A stretch of 64,000 bases of DNA, from contig MFRM01000020.1 in assembly GCA_001784555.1 (NCBI GenBank), positions 24,000-87,999 on the forward strand, read 5' to 3'. Positions within the stretch are counted from its first letter, which is position 1. The number at the start of each line of letters is the position of its first letter. Of this stretch, positions 9,721 through 19,204 are shown in pieces. Both the position numbers and the translations under genes were made by a program. Under the pieces are notes generated by a model. That model was not told where the DNA came from. It did no database searches and was given only the letters and a program-made list of their open reading frames with translations. The stretch comes from Candidatus Melainabacteria bacterium RIFCSPHIGHO2_02_FULL_34_12 (GTDB taxonomy: Bacteria; Cyanobacteriota; Vampirovibrionia; 2-02-FULL-35-15).

Positions 9721-12035
9721 TCGAGATTTAATTTCTTTTTTAAATTTTCCAATGAAGCCTTTTCCTCGGGTAAAAGCTTTGGATATTTTTCCAGCTCACC
9801 AATGTATTTTTTTACTTCTACCGGATTGCCATAAGCAACATTAAAGCTTATCAGACTTAAAATAACGCTTTTGTATACAACTGGACTGATTCTGTCTCCT
9901 TGAGATTTTGAAGCAAAATATGCCTGGTTTAATGCACTTAAAGATTCATTGTAATTCTTCCTGAGATTATGATATTTACTAAGTAAAAGATAAGTCACTG
10001 GATCGTGCTTATCAACTGACAATAATTTATTTAATATTGGTTTAGCCTTGTCTGTTTTATTGATTGAAAGATATAGTTGTGCAGCTTTTTGATAAGAAGC
10101 TAAACTGTGTGTTCTTAATCCAAGTAAGTATGTGAATTTAGCTTGATTTTCAGGTTCATTTTTTAATTCATAAAGCTTAATTGCTCGTAGAATTATATTG
10201 TTATAAGAAGGGAAATATGCAATACCTTCTTTTATAATTTGTTCAGCTGATAAAACATCATTTCTTGAAAGATATAATTTGCTTAGAGAGTTTATTATGA
10301 TTGGGCTTAAAGGATATTTTTCTCTGGCAAACTCCAGAACTTTTAAAGCTTTCTCTGGCTGTTTGGTTTTTATAAGAAGCTTTGCATATAAATTAAGCTG
10401 TGAATTGCCCGCAAAATCAAGATTATTTTCAATTATAGGTTCATAAAAAGCCAGCACTTCTTTTGCATTTTCATTTAAATATTCAAGCCTTGAAGTAGCA
10501 AGTGCAAATGCAGCAGTTACAAGTTCTGACTTTAAATCTTTGCCGTATATTTTTGAGGTCTTAATAATGTCAGATTTTTCTTTTATTTTTAAACTTAATT
10601 CTTTAACAGACCTTCTTAAAAACCCATCGCTTAGTTCTATGTATCTTTGCTTAAGCTCATTATTTTCAATTACATTAAAGTAATATCCCAGAACAGAATA
10701 AATTTCTCCTTTATAGAGATTGTTGCCGTTACATTTTGCTGCCGATAGATAAAAAGAATATGAATTCTTCCAGTCATTGATTCTGTTTATTGAGGCTGAG
10801 GCAAAGGCAAGGATTAAAAATAAAAGTGGAATTATAAAAATTACAGGAGAAATCGTTTTGTTGTATCTTGGAGGTAAGGAAGCGGCAATAAAAAATAAAA
10901 ACAAAAACAAAGGGAAATAACAATATCTCTCTGCAATTAAACAGTAGGTGGGTGAAATAATATGTAAAAATGGGAAAAGAGAAAATAAAAAAGAATAGAC
11001 CAGAAATAAAATCCAGGAATTCTTCTTAAGAACAATAACACAGGCTGGCAAAATCAAAAAAGCTAAAAATATAAAAAAGCAAATTACTGCATAGGGGTGA
11101 AACAAAGAATCTGTGAGAGTTAAAAGATTGGTTTGATAAACGGAGAGCTCTTTAGGATAAAAAAACAACTTAAAGAAATAAATGAATATTTGTGGACTAA
11201 GCCAGAATAATCTTTCAGGTGAAAAGTTGAACAAATTAAAAACATGATTTGTGGATGTAAGAAGTGATCTTATAAAAAGAGTAAAAGCATAAATAAATAT
11301 TCCAAAAAGATATGGAAGAGAAACATTAAAAGCATTGAATAAGGAATTTCTAAATGCCAATACCGTGAAAAATAAAATGAGCGGGATTGTATAGCCATAT
11401 TCGCTTATAGAAAGAGAAAGAAAAGTCAAAACAGGAATAAAAAACATTTCAGTCTTTGAATATTTAAATTTATTATTTTGAATTTTTTCTAAAGTATAGA
11501 GAATAAATATAAAACAAAAGCTATAGGTTAATAAACTAGTCCAGTTAGTTCCAAGTAACACTGCTTCGATATTTGTTGGGTGGAGGGACCATATTAATGT
11601 AATCAGAGTTGTTAAGAGAAGTGTTGTTTTACCTTTTGAGCCTTGAATGTGGAAAAGCTTGTTTATTGAAAACCAAACTATTCCAGTATTGAGAATGTGA
11701 ATACTGATTTCAAGCAAATGATAGTAAAAGGCATTTTTTTTAAATAAAAAAGAAAATAATATCTGTAAAATTGCACCCAGTGAATTTGAGCGAACAGTAA
11801 CTATATTTGAAAAAAAAGCATTTTGTGAATCCAGATGGTAATTAAAAGCATAAGTTTTTATAATTTCAATTAATTCAGAGAAAGTTTGTGGTCTTGGGAA
11901 AATTGCTTCATTATATATGCCCCGCTCATCAAAGAATTGCCATTCCCTGTTCAGGGAAAATGAATAAATCCCAAATACAATGCCTAATGTAATAACAAGA
12001 AAAAATAAATCAATAAAATTTTTATTTTTGTCCAT
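9717..12035 (-). CDS. TMTC/PMT-like GT-C membrane protein with TPR tail
   Basis: 772 aa. It belongs to a subgroup with the neighbour at 12044: the usual LSIDQT is LSVYQTNLL here and ERYLY is replaced by ERYCYFPLF. The acidic loop is WQFFDERGIYNE and the block ERLFWLSPQIFIYFFKL is present. The long tail (about residues 440-770) has clear TPR wording such as AAQLYLSINKTDKAKPIL. The Asp to Tyr change in the otherwise constant central loop may separate donor or acceptor specificities within the array; this is inference. Confidence 0.75.
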   Translation of the reverse strand: MDKNKNFIDLFFLVITLGIVFGIYSFSLNREWQFFDERGIYNEAIFPRPQTFSELIEIIKTYAFNYHLDSQNAFFSNIVTVRSNSLGAILQILFSFLFKKNAFYYHLLEISIHILNTGIVWFSINKLFHIQGSKGKTTLLLTTLITLIWSLHPTNIEAVLLGTNWTSLLTYSFCFIFILYTLEKIQNNKFKYSKTEMFFIPVLTFLSLSISEYGYTIPLILFFTVLAFRNSLFNAFNVSLPYLFGIFIYAFTLFIRSLLTSTNHVFNLFNFSPERLFWLSPQIFIYFFKLFFYPKELSVYQTNLLTLTDSLFHPYAVICFFIFLAFLILPACVIVLKKNSWILFLVYSFLFSLFPFLHIISPTYCLIAERYCYFPLFLFLFFIAASLPPRYNKTISPVIFIIPLLFLILAFASASINRINDWKNSYSFYLSAAKCNGNNLYKGEIYSVLGYYFNVIENNELKQRYIELSDGFLRRSVKELSLKIKEKSDIIKTSKIYGKDLKSELVTAAFALATSRLEYLNENAKEVLAFYEPIIENNLDFAGNSQLNLYAKLLIKTKQPEKALKVLEFAREKYPLSPIIINSLSKLYLSRNDVLSAEQIIKEGIAYFPSYNNIILRAIKLYELKNEPENQAKFTYLLGLRTHSLASYQKAAQLYLSINKTDKAKPILNKLLSVDKHDPVTYLLLSKYHNLRKNYNESLSALNQAYFASKSQGDRISPVVYKSVILSLISFNVAYGNPVEVKKYIGELEKYPKLLPEEKASLENLKKKLNLE

Positions 12036-12043
12036 AGCAATTC

Positions 12044-14464
12044 TTAATTAACAAGAGCACTTTTAACCCTGTTTAATTGTATTTTGTCTTCTTCGCTAAG
12101 ATTTTTAATATTTTCAAATTCATTTATGTATTTTTTTGCATCGTCATGATTTCCAAGATGGACATAAATATTTATAAGGCTGAGCAAAATACTTTTAGTT
12201 ACATTAATGTTTTCTGAGCTGCCCTGGGATTTACTTAAAGCATAAGCAGTTTTTAAAATCCCTTCAATTTGCTCCCTTTTGCCTATTAAATCCAAGTATC
12301 TACTTGTTAAAAGCAAGGTTATTGGGTCGTTGCTTTTAATTGCTGCTAGTTTACGCAAGCTCTTGTGAGCTTCTGCTAATTTATTTAAATCCAGATAAAT
12401 TTGTACAGCTCTCTGATAACTTTCAGCTGAATGATTCCTTAGTCCAAGCAAATATGCAAATTTTGCCTGGTTCTCAAGATCATTCTTTACTTCGTAATAC
12501 CTCAAAAGCTTATATAAAATGACGCTGTCATTTGGAAAATATTTATAGGCAACCTTAAGGTATTTATATGCTTCATCAGGATCTTTTTTAACGGACATAT
12601 ATATTTCTGCAAGTGAGCTAATTATTGAAGATGAATACGGGTACATTTTAAGTCCATAATTTAAGACATTCACTGTATTTTCTGCTTGTCCGGACTTTAA
12701 AAGAAGATTTGCATAAAATGTAATCTGATTTATCCCCCCAAGATATACCCTTCCTTTTATATAAGGTTCAAAAAAGCTAAGTACACTTTTTGCTTCCTCC
12801 TGATAGTTGTCCAGCCTAATAGTGGCAGTGGCATATGCTGATTTTAAAATCAGGGATTTATAATCCAATCCATAAATTTTTAAGGTAATAGGCTGGTTTG
12901 AGTTTTTCTTTTTAGCTTGTTTCAATTCTTTTCTTGCTTTTTTAAGTACTTTTAAACTCTCCTGCAAAGAGTCTTCCATTTCTTTTTGTTTTCCCTGAGC
13001 TCCTACATAGTCAGCAAAAACAATTAACTTTTGTCCCTTATATAATGGATTTTTCTCTATTTTTAGGGCTGACTTATATAAAGAATACGAATCATGCCAC
13101 TCCTGAATCCTTATTAAAGTTCTAACAGATAGTACTAGTAAGAGACAAGAAAGCACTGAAATCAAAATTTTAGAATTCACAGATTTAGAATTATTCAAAA
13201 TTAATAAAAGAATATTTAATAAAATCAAGAGCAAAAAAATCAATGGGAAATAACAATATCTGTCTGCACTTAAGCAATAAGTAGGTAAAAGTATGTGCAG
13301 AAAAGGAAATAATGAAAAAAAGAAAGCATATATAAAGAAAGAGAGATATTTCATGTCATTCTTTTTTGAAATAAAAAATAGAATAATAGGCAAAATTAGA
13401 AATGTTGCATAAGCTAAAAAGCAAAGCATTGAATTTGTATCAAAAAGTGTTTCAGAAAGATTGATAAGGTTTGATTGATAGGTGGATAATGTTTTTGGAA
13501 AGAACAAAAGCTTTATAAATTGAACAAATATCTGAGGTACAAGCCATAAGTTTCTTTCCAGGAATATGTAAATAGGTGATATGTTTTTAAGTGCTGGAGA
13601 CTGAAAGTGATGACTGGTGAATAAATTTGTAATAGAAGAATCCGGATTAGCCAAAGAAAAGAGAATATATAAAACTAATCCCCAAAAATAAGGTTTTGAC
13701 CTATAAAAGGAATGTTTAGCTGCTTCTTTAAGATTCCCCTTAAGCTTATAGCTAAATGCAAGAACAATAAAAAATACTATTAAAGGAAGAGTATATGAAT
13801 ATTCAGTAAAAAACATTAAAGTACAAAATAAGATTGCAATAATAATAGGTTTTGTCTTTTTCTTTAAATCTGACAATGAAGAAACTTCATAATAAATAAA
13901 TCCAAGACAAAATGAATAAGTAAGAATGGTGTCCCAATTTGTAACCAGTAATGTAGCTTCAGTATTAGCACTATGAACTGCCCATATACATGTAATAAGT
14001 GAAACTAATATGAGCTTTAATTTGTCCTCATTCCCTTTTTTAAGTATCAACTCAGATGTTTTATTAAATATTAGCCATACTAGGAAAGTGTTTGAAAGAT
14101 GGATAATTATTTGTAAAAGATGATAAAGGAATGCACTCTTCTTAAACAGATACGAAACAAATACAATAACTATTGAAGCAAGTTGATTTGAACGAATAGT
14201 CATGAAATTTGAAAAAAAAGTGTTCATTGACTCAATATGATAGTTGTATACAAAAGTTTTAATAACTTCAAAGACCTCACTAAAGTTTGTAGGTATTGGG
14301 AATAAAGTTTCGTTATAAAAAACTCTTTCATCAAATGTTTGCCATTCTCTAAACAAGGAAAAAAAGTAAATAAAAAAAACAAATCCAATGCTTGAAAAAA
14401 CATAGAGCCATGGAAATTTATTCTCAGACAACTTTTTTTTTGTTTTTGTTGGTGTCTTTGACAT
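12044..14464 (-). CDS. TMTC/PMT-like GT-C membrane protein with TPR tail, first gene of the array
   Basis: 806 aa, the longest member and the first one transcribed. A Lys-rich cytoplasmic N-terminus (MSKTPTKTKKKLSENK) precedes TM1, then the acidic loop WQTFDERVFYNE. The central block reads ERNLWLVPQIFVQFIKL followed by LSTYQSNLI, and RYCYFPLI replaces the ERYLY motif, as in the adjacent 772-aa paralogue. The TPR-like tail spans about residues 480-800 (for example SSLAEIYMSVKKDPDEAYKYL is typical TPR wording). There is no strong Shine-Dalgarno before the ATG at 14464. The operon promoter must lie in the divergent 14465-14955 region. Confidence 0.75.
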   Translation of the reverse strand: MSKTPTKTKKKLSENKFPWLYVFSSIGFVFFIYFFSLFREWQTFDERVFYNETLFPIPTNFSEVFEVIKTFVYNYHIESMNTFFSNFMTIRSNQLASIVIVFVSYLFKKSAFLYHLLQIIIHLSNTFLVWLIFNKTSELILKKGNEDKLKLILVSLITCIWAVHSANTEATLLVTNWDTILTYSFCLGFIYYEVSSLSDLKKKTKPIIIAILFCTLMFFTEYSYTLPLIVFFIVLAFSYKLKGNLKEAAKHSFYRSKPYFWGLVLYILFSLANPDSSITNLFTSHHFQSPALKNISPIYIFLERNLWLVPQIFVQFIKLLFFPKTLSTYQSNLINLSETLFDTNSMLCFLAYATFLILPIILFFISKKNDMKYLSFFIYAFFFSLFPFLHILLPTYCLSADRYCYFPLIFLLLILLNILLLILNNSKSVNSKILISVLSCLLLVLSVRTLIRIQEWHDSYSLYKSALKIEKNPLYKGQKLIVFADYVGAQGKQKEMEDSLQESLKVLKKARKELKQAKKKNSNQPITLKIYGLDYKSLILKSAYATATIRLDNYQEEAKSVLSFFEPYIKGRVYLGGINQITFYANLLLKSGQAENTVNVLNYGLKMYPYSSSIISSLAEIYMSVKKDPDEAYKYLKVAYKYFPNDSVILYKLLRYYEVKNDLENQAKFAYLLGLRNHSAESYQRAVQIYLDLNKLAEAHKSLRKLAAIKSNDPITLLLTSRYLDLIGKREQIEGILKTAYALSKSQGSSENINVTKSILLSLINIYVHLGNHDDAKKYINEFENIKNLSEEDKIQLNRVKSALVN

Positions 14465-14955
14465 TTAATAAATAATAGACTCTTTAAGATACGATTTTTT
14501 ACTATACGCTAGGTTCTAATTGAATTATTTAAAACACTCGACCTAAACGATTATCTGTAAATATTTCACAAATTGTTTTATATTTTTTTCATTTTCATTA
14601 GGAATATGTCTTTTATTTAGTTAGGAATCTTCCTAAAAGTTGTTCAAATAATACAGAATTGGTAATTAGGATAATTTCAGTATTGGGATTCAAACAGTTA
14701 CTTTTAAGCGATAGAAGCCTCTTGTGAACATGTGATACTTTTTCCCCATAACGCTAGTTGATGTTAACAGGAACTTTATAATCCTGTTGAAGTTCAAACA
14801 AACTGGTGTATTCTTGACTTTGGCGTGTTAGGAAAAAGTTATTTTGAGGTTTTTAATCGAAATTTCAAAACCAGTTTTGGCCTAAACACAAGAAGTTATA
14901 TTAAGTTAGCTAAAAATTAACAGAGAAAAAATTAAATAAGAAGGAGTAGAAATTA
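14465..14955. other. Divergent intergenic region between GT-C array and surface-protein genes
   Basis: 491 nt without a convincing gene on either strand. It should carry the promoters of both the minus-strand array and the plus-strand 1361-aa surface protein. A small inverted repeat AACAGGA/TCCTGTT lies at 14766-14772 and 14782-14788, just upstream of a possible plus-strand promoter. A leader of about 110 nt separates that promoter from the ATG at 14956, which has a good AAGGAG at 14941-14946. Confidence 0.6.
14814..14842 (+). promoter_or_regulatory. Candidate sigma-70-type promoter for the surface-protein gene
   Basis: TTGACT at 14814-14819 resembles a -35 box; 17 nt later AGTTAT is a weak -10 match. 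It is placed correctly for the large surface-protein gene, but the -10 is poor and this is a visual call. Confidence 0.3.
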
Positions 14956-17900
14956 ATGAAATTGATTTCATCGAAAAAGACTAAGCGTCAAATTGCGCTC
15001 ATGTTTGTTTTCGCATTCATGCTTTCTAATCTCTTATCTCTGGTTGGGCCAAGTGCTCAAGCAGCGGTAACGATTACAGCACCATCAGCAGGTACATGTT
15101 TTCAACATACAGGTACAACTGCAACAGGTGCATTGGTCACGGTTTATAACCTTGGTACAGTTCAAATATCATTAACAGCAGCTGAAATTGTCCCAGGAAA
15201 AGACGCACTAGCAGCAGCAGCTGCAAATTCAGCAGTTGCAAGAGCAACACTTCTTGGTGATATTTCAGTAGCAGCAAATGTTATTGGTAACGTATTTTCA
15301 TTTGTACCTCCAACAGGTACAAACTTTGTTGTAGTTCCAGGTTTTCAAGATACTGGAGCTACTTTGTCAAACCATATTTTGCCAGCTAATGCAAGCATTT
15401 CAAATGCAGTATCCTCAGAAGCTACAACAGGTAATGCTAATGACAGTAACCTTGCAATCAGCGTAGGTATTGTAACTACAGGTACTGCAGGAATAGGCAG
15501 AGCAATTGTTGCAATTGCAAAAGACGCAGACACTGCAGGTGGTACTACAGCAGGTGCAGAAACATATCCAAAATCAAACACAGGAACAAACACAGTAACA
15601 ATTTCAATTACCGGTTTAGGTATTGCAATTCCACCATCCGGAGATGGTGCAGTTAGCGGTACATTACAAGCCACAATTGAAGCCAATCCACCATCTGGAA
15701 TTGGTACAATTTCAACTGGTGATGGAAACGTTGCAGCAGCAGCAGCAATCCCTGGAATCAGCGGAACAATTAACCTATGTACGGTAACTTCACCGGCTGG
15801 TCAATTAGAAGCAGTTTCAGATGCTGACGATGATGCTACAGATTTATATGATAAACACGCAGCAGCAGCAAACTTACTTGCATTGGGACAAATCTCAACA
15901 GCAACCACTGTAAACGTATTTGATACGAGTACAAATACAGCTGCAGCTGGTCCGGCAGTTGACTTAGAACCAATCCTCATTAGAGGTAAAGCAGGTACTA
16001 GCTCAAATACTAGAGACCAGGTATTTGCAACGGGTGAATTAACCAGTGATATTGATTCAGCAGCAGAAGCTCCAGCAGCTAGTGCTCTTGATTTAACTAC
16101 TACATTTGGTAATTCAGTTATAACACCAATTACAATTACATTCTCAGATGATAATGCAACTGCTACTACTACATTAAGTGCAGTAGACATTATTATTAAC
16201 AGTTCAACCGCAGGTGCAGCACCAGCAGCAGCAGGTCTTGCAGGAGGTCAAACCTCAAGACATGGTGCACTCGGTGCATTAAGAGCAGCCACACTAGATT
16301 TTGGTGGTAACTCAGCTACCACTGCAGCTTTTGCAGCAGGTACATCCTGGGGTTATGCATCAGTAACTGGTGGGCCATTACTCCTTAATTCGCAAGAATC
16401 AGTAACAGCAGCTGGAAGTAACCAAATTGCAGCTCTTTTAGGACTGATTACTGCAAATAATGGTGGTGGTGCAGCAGGTGTAGTTGCAAATGAACCGTTT
16501 AACGACACATTTGTAGACTTGAAAATCCAATGCGGAACTAGCACAAACCCAGTTGCTGGATGGTTTGCAATTGCAAGCAGTACAGCAGTTGATTTTGGTA
16601 CAACATCAACTAGTGATCAGCTTATTGCAGCTTCACAAGCAGGTACTAAGTTCAATGTAAGCAGCCTTGGTAATATCTATACTCAAGCACTGACTAACAT
16701 TACTGGTACTACATATGGAGCAGCCACTACAAACACTATGTTTAAAGCTGGTGGTACTGGAGCAGCACTTGACTCTATTAATACAAGTAATGCAATTTTA
16801 TATGCCTCATGTACAAACAATACATTGACACTGTTCCCAATACAAAACGGTGTTGATATTACACGAGACATTATTGCAGTTACACCAAAGTTGGTAGTAT
16901 CAAGCGTAAGCAATACTTTCGCAACAAACGTCCAATTGATTGCCCAGATAACTGGTAATCACTTAACAGGTACAACTACCTTAAATCTTGCAAAATTGGT
17001 AGGAGCAGCCACAGGCACAACTACCAGTAGTCTTGCAGGTGCAGTAGGTGTTTCAGTATCTGAAACCAGTCAGCTTGGAGTTGATTGCTCAAGCGGCGGT
17101 CAGTCCAGTGTTGTTCTTAGCTCTGTAAACAGCGGAACAGTTGATTCAGCAGTAACAGCAGCATGTACTGGCGGTGTAATTGCACCAGCATCTACATTCT
17201 TTGTAGGCGGTGCACCTAACACAGTTTCAGGAAACACTGTTATTGATGGTTCACCTTCAGTTCAGGGTGAAGCAAGAGGTATTTTAATCTCTGAGCTTTC
17301 AGCTACTGGATTCAGTGAACTAGTACAACAAGTTGGTGGTGGAACTCAGGCAACAACCTTTGAAGTTCAATTACCTTCAATCTGTGATGTTATTGATGAT
17401 CAAGATGATAACAATACAGCTACATCATCATCATCAACAGCAGGTTCACTTGGTGGAAACGACGTTTCAAGAATCGATCTGCTTGTTACTGCAGGCGTTG
17501 CTGCAAGTTCAGCAAATGGAGTTGGAACAGGCGATGCAGCACTTACCAATGCAAACGTATTAGTACCTGCACAAGGAACAACAGCAGCCAAATTCCACTT
17601 CAACATCACTTCAGCTCCTGGAACTGGAACTGATGCTGCAACTACAGATGCAATCTTAGTAAGACTTGATGCACAAGACTTGTTCTGTCCATCAACAGCT
17701 TCTGGAGTGCTTTCTGCTACAGTACTTGCACAAAATAAAGTATCCAGTCCAACAATCACAACTAGTTTGGGAACTGCAAACCTAGGAACAGCTGTACAAG
17801 CACTTAGTTTTGCATTTGCTGATGATGTATCCACATCAACTAAAGGTGAAGTATCTACCAATACAATGATTGGTGCTACACCAAGATTGATTGGCGGAGC

Positions 17901-19041
17901 AGTCACAACAGCAAGCCCATTCAAGATTACTGAGTTGGATGCAAGAGCAATTCCAATTGGTGGAAGAGTATCTCCACGTAACTTGGATCCAGGTAATACA
18001 TTGCTATCAACTCCACTAACAAGGGGTCAAATCTGGTTAATTCCAGCATCTGGCACAGCCTTTAGTGCAGCACCGGTAGCAGCAGACCTTACATTCTCAG
18101 ACGCTTCACTTGTAGCTGATGGAGATCCAATTTTGGTAACAAGCGCAACGGCTAACCCTAGCGCACCAATTGGTTCAATTATCATTGGCATCAAGCAAGG
18201 CTCACTTGATCCTATGGCAAATACCACAACCATCACTGTAAAGAATGCCAAACTGACTGCAGCAGCAAGTACTACAACAGACTTGATTGCATCAGCTGAA
18301 TTCTTTGCACAGGATGTCGGTGTAGTTGTAAACACACCAGGTGCAGCATCTGCAAATAATGCTTCAACACCTACAGTGTTTACACCATATGTTCAAGCTT
18401 CAACTAAAGCACTTACACAGCTTGAATCAGCTGGCGTACAAGTTGGTACTGGTTCATTAGCAAATCAATTGCTAACATCCAGACTTACAACATTAGGCAC
18501 ACCGCAAATTAATCCATTTGCAACAGCCATAACTTCTGCAAAGAATGCAGATGCAACTAAGATTACAGTCTCAAGTGCAGCTGCAGTAGTAACCAGCAGT
18601 TCAGGTGGAACAACAACTGACAATACCATCACCGTAACAGGTGCTGCAGGTGCAGTTGATGCAGGTGCTCAAGTTGTAGTAACAACTGGCGGAACAACCA
18701 CATATGACTCAGTAACAGTAGCGGCATCAACTGATGGTTCCTTTACTGCTAAAGTCAGAGGTGATTGTGCAACAGCAGCAAGCGTAAGTGTTAGCGTAAC
18801 TGAACAAGTTAGTGGCACTAAGACAACATCCGTTACTAAGACTGCACTTTGTACAGAGGGTGGCGGAGAAACCGAAGACAGCGTATTTACAGAAATCGCT
18901 GGCGACGATGGTCAAGCCACACTGTCAGAAGTGACATCTTACATCACAGCACAAGGTGGTCTATCAGCTATAGTTACAGCAGGCGGTGGAAAACTCGCAG
19001 GCTTAATTAAAGCTGCCAAGGCTGCACTCGGTCTTAGCTAA
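14956..19041 (+). CDS. Large Ala/Thr/Ser-rich secreted surface protein (S-layer-like)
   Basis: 1361 aa. The N-terminus is a signal peptide (basic start, hydrophobic core, likely cleavage after PSAQA near residue 37). The mature chain is extremely rich in Ala, Thr, Ser, Gly and Val, poor in Lys and Trp, acidic overall, and contains ten widely spaced Cys. Near residues 1200-1300 there is an Ig-like module of the bacterial Big type (NTITVTGAAGAVDAG ... TDGSFTAKV). The last 55 residues hold a degenerate EF-hand/dockerin-like stretch (GDDGQATLSE) and an amphipathic Ala/Leu/Lys tail. AAGGAG sits 9 nt upstream of the ATG and a strong terminator follows the stop. The composition and position suggest an abundant exported cell-surface protein; its many Ser/Thr would suit O-glycosylation by the divergent array. 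I do not recognise a named family. Confidence 0.8.
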   Translation: MKLISSKKTKRQIALMFVFAFMLSNLLSLVGPSAQAAVTITAPSAGTCFQHTGTTATGALVTVYNLGTVQISLTAAEIVPGKDALAAAAANSAVARATLLGDISVAANVIGNVFSFVPPTGTNFVVVPGFQDTGATLSNHILPANASISNAVSSEATTGNANDSNLAISVGIVTTGTAGIGRAIVAIAKDADTAGGTTAGAETYPKSNTGTNTVTISITGLGIAIPPSGDGAVSGTLQATIEANPPSGIGTISTGDGNVAAAAAIPGISGTINLCTVTSPAGQLEAVSDADDDATDLYDKHAAAANLLALGQISTATTVNVFDTSTNTAAAGPAVDLEPILIRGKAGTSSNTRDQVFATGELTSDIDSAAEAPAASALDLTTTFGNSVITPITITFSDDNATATTTLSAVDIIINSSTAGAAPAAAGLAGGQTSRHGALGALRAATLDFGGNSATTAAFAAGTSWGYASVTGGPLLLNSQESVTAAGSNQIAALLGLITANNGGGAAGVVANEPFNDTFVDLKIQCGTSTNPVAGWFAIASSTAVDFGTTSTSDQLIAASQAGTKFNVSSLGNIYTQALTNITGTTYGAATTNTMFKAGGTGAALDSINTSNAILYASCTNNTLTLFPIQNGVDITRDIIAVTPKLVVSSVSNTFATNVQLIAQITGNHLTGTTTLNLAKLVGAATGTTTSSLAGAVGVSVSETSQLGVDCSSGGQSSVVLSSVNSGTVDSAVTAACTGGVIAPASTFFVGGAPNTVSGNTVIDGSPSVQGEARGILISELSATGFSELVQQVGGGTQATTFEVQLPSICDVIDDQDDNNTATSSSSTAGSLGGNDVSRIDLLVTAGVAASSANGVGTGDAALTNANVLVPAQGTTAAKFHFNITSAPGTGTDAATTDAILVRLDAQDLFCPSTASGVLSATVLAQNKVSSPTITTSLGTANLGTAVQALSFAFADDVSTSTKGEVSTNTMIGATPRLIGGAVTTASPFKITELDARAIPIGGRVSPRNLDPGNTLLSTPLTRGQIWLIPASGTAFSAAPVAADLTFSDASLVADGDPILVTSATANPSAPIGSIIIGIKQGSLDPMANTTTITVKNAKLTAAASTTTDLIASAEFFAQDVGVVVNTPGAASANNASTPTVFTPYVQASTKALTQLESAGVQVGTGSLANQLLTSRLTTLGTPQINPFATAITSAKNADATKITVSSAAAVVTSSSGGTTTDNTITVTGAAGAVDAGAQVVVTTGGTTTYDSVTVAASTDGSFTAKVRGDCATAASVSVSVTEQVSGTKTTSVTKTALCTEGGGETEDSVFTEIAGDDGQATLSEVTSYITAQGGLSAIVTAGGGKLAGLIKAAKAALGLS

Positions 19042-19057
19042 GCTAAGAAGCAAATCA

Positions 19058-19087
19058 AGAGGCCCTCTATAAAGAGGGCCTCTTTTT
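19058..19087 (+). terminator. Rho-independent terminator after the large surface-protein gene
   Basis: A perfect 11-bp stem (AGAGGCCCTCT at 19058-19068 with AGAGGGCCTCT at 19073-19083), a 4-nt ATAA loop and a run of T. It lies 17 nt after the stop codon and separates this gene from the next secreted protein. Confidence 0.9.
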
Positions 19088-19204
19088 CAAATAAGTAGAA
19101 CTATTTTTGGGCTTTAAGTCTAATTAAAAAACAAAATAAAAATCAAAAGTCTTATCAGGTAATTAAAAAGTTTAATAGGTTTGGAAAGGGTGGAGGAAAA
19201 TAAA

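Noticed and set aside
8236-12522. Plus-strand frames of 60-81 aa inside the GT-C array
   Set aside because: They lie opposite strongly conserved paralogous coding sequence and have no start signals.
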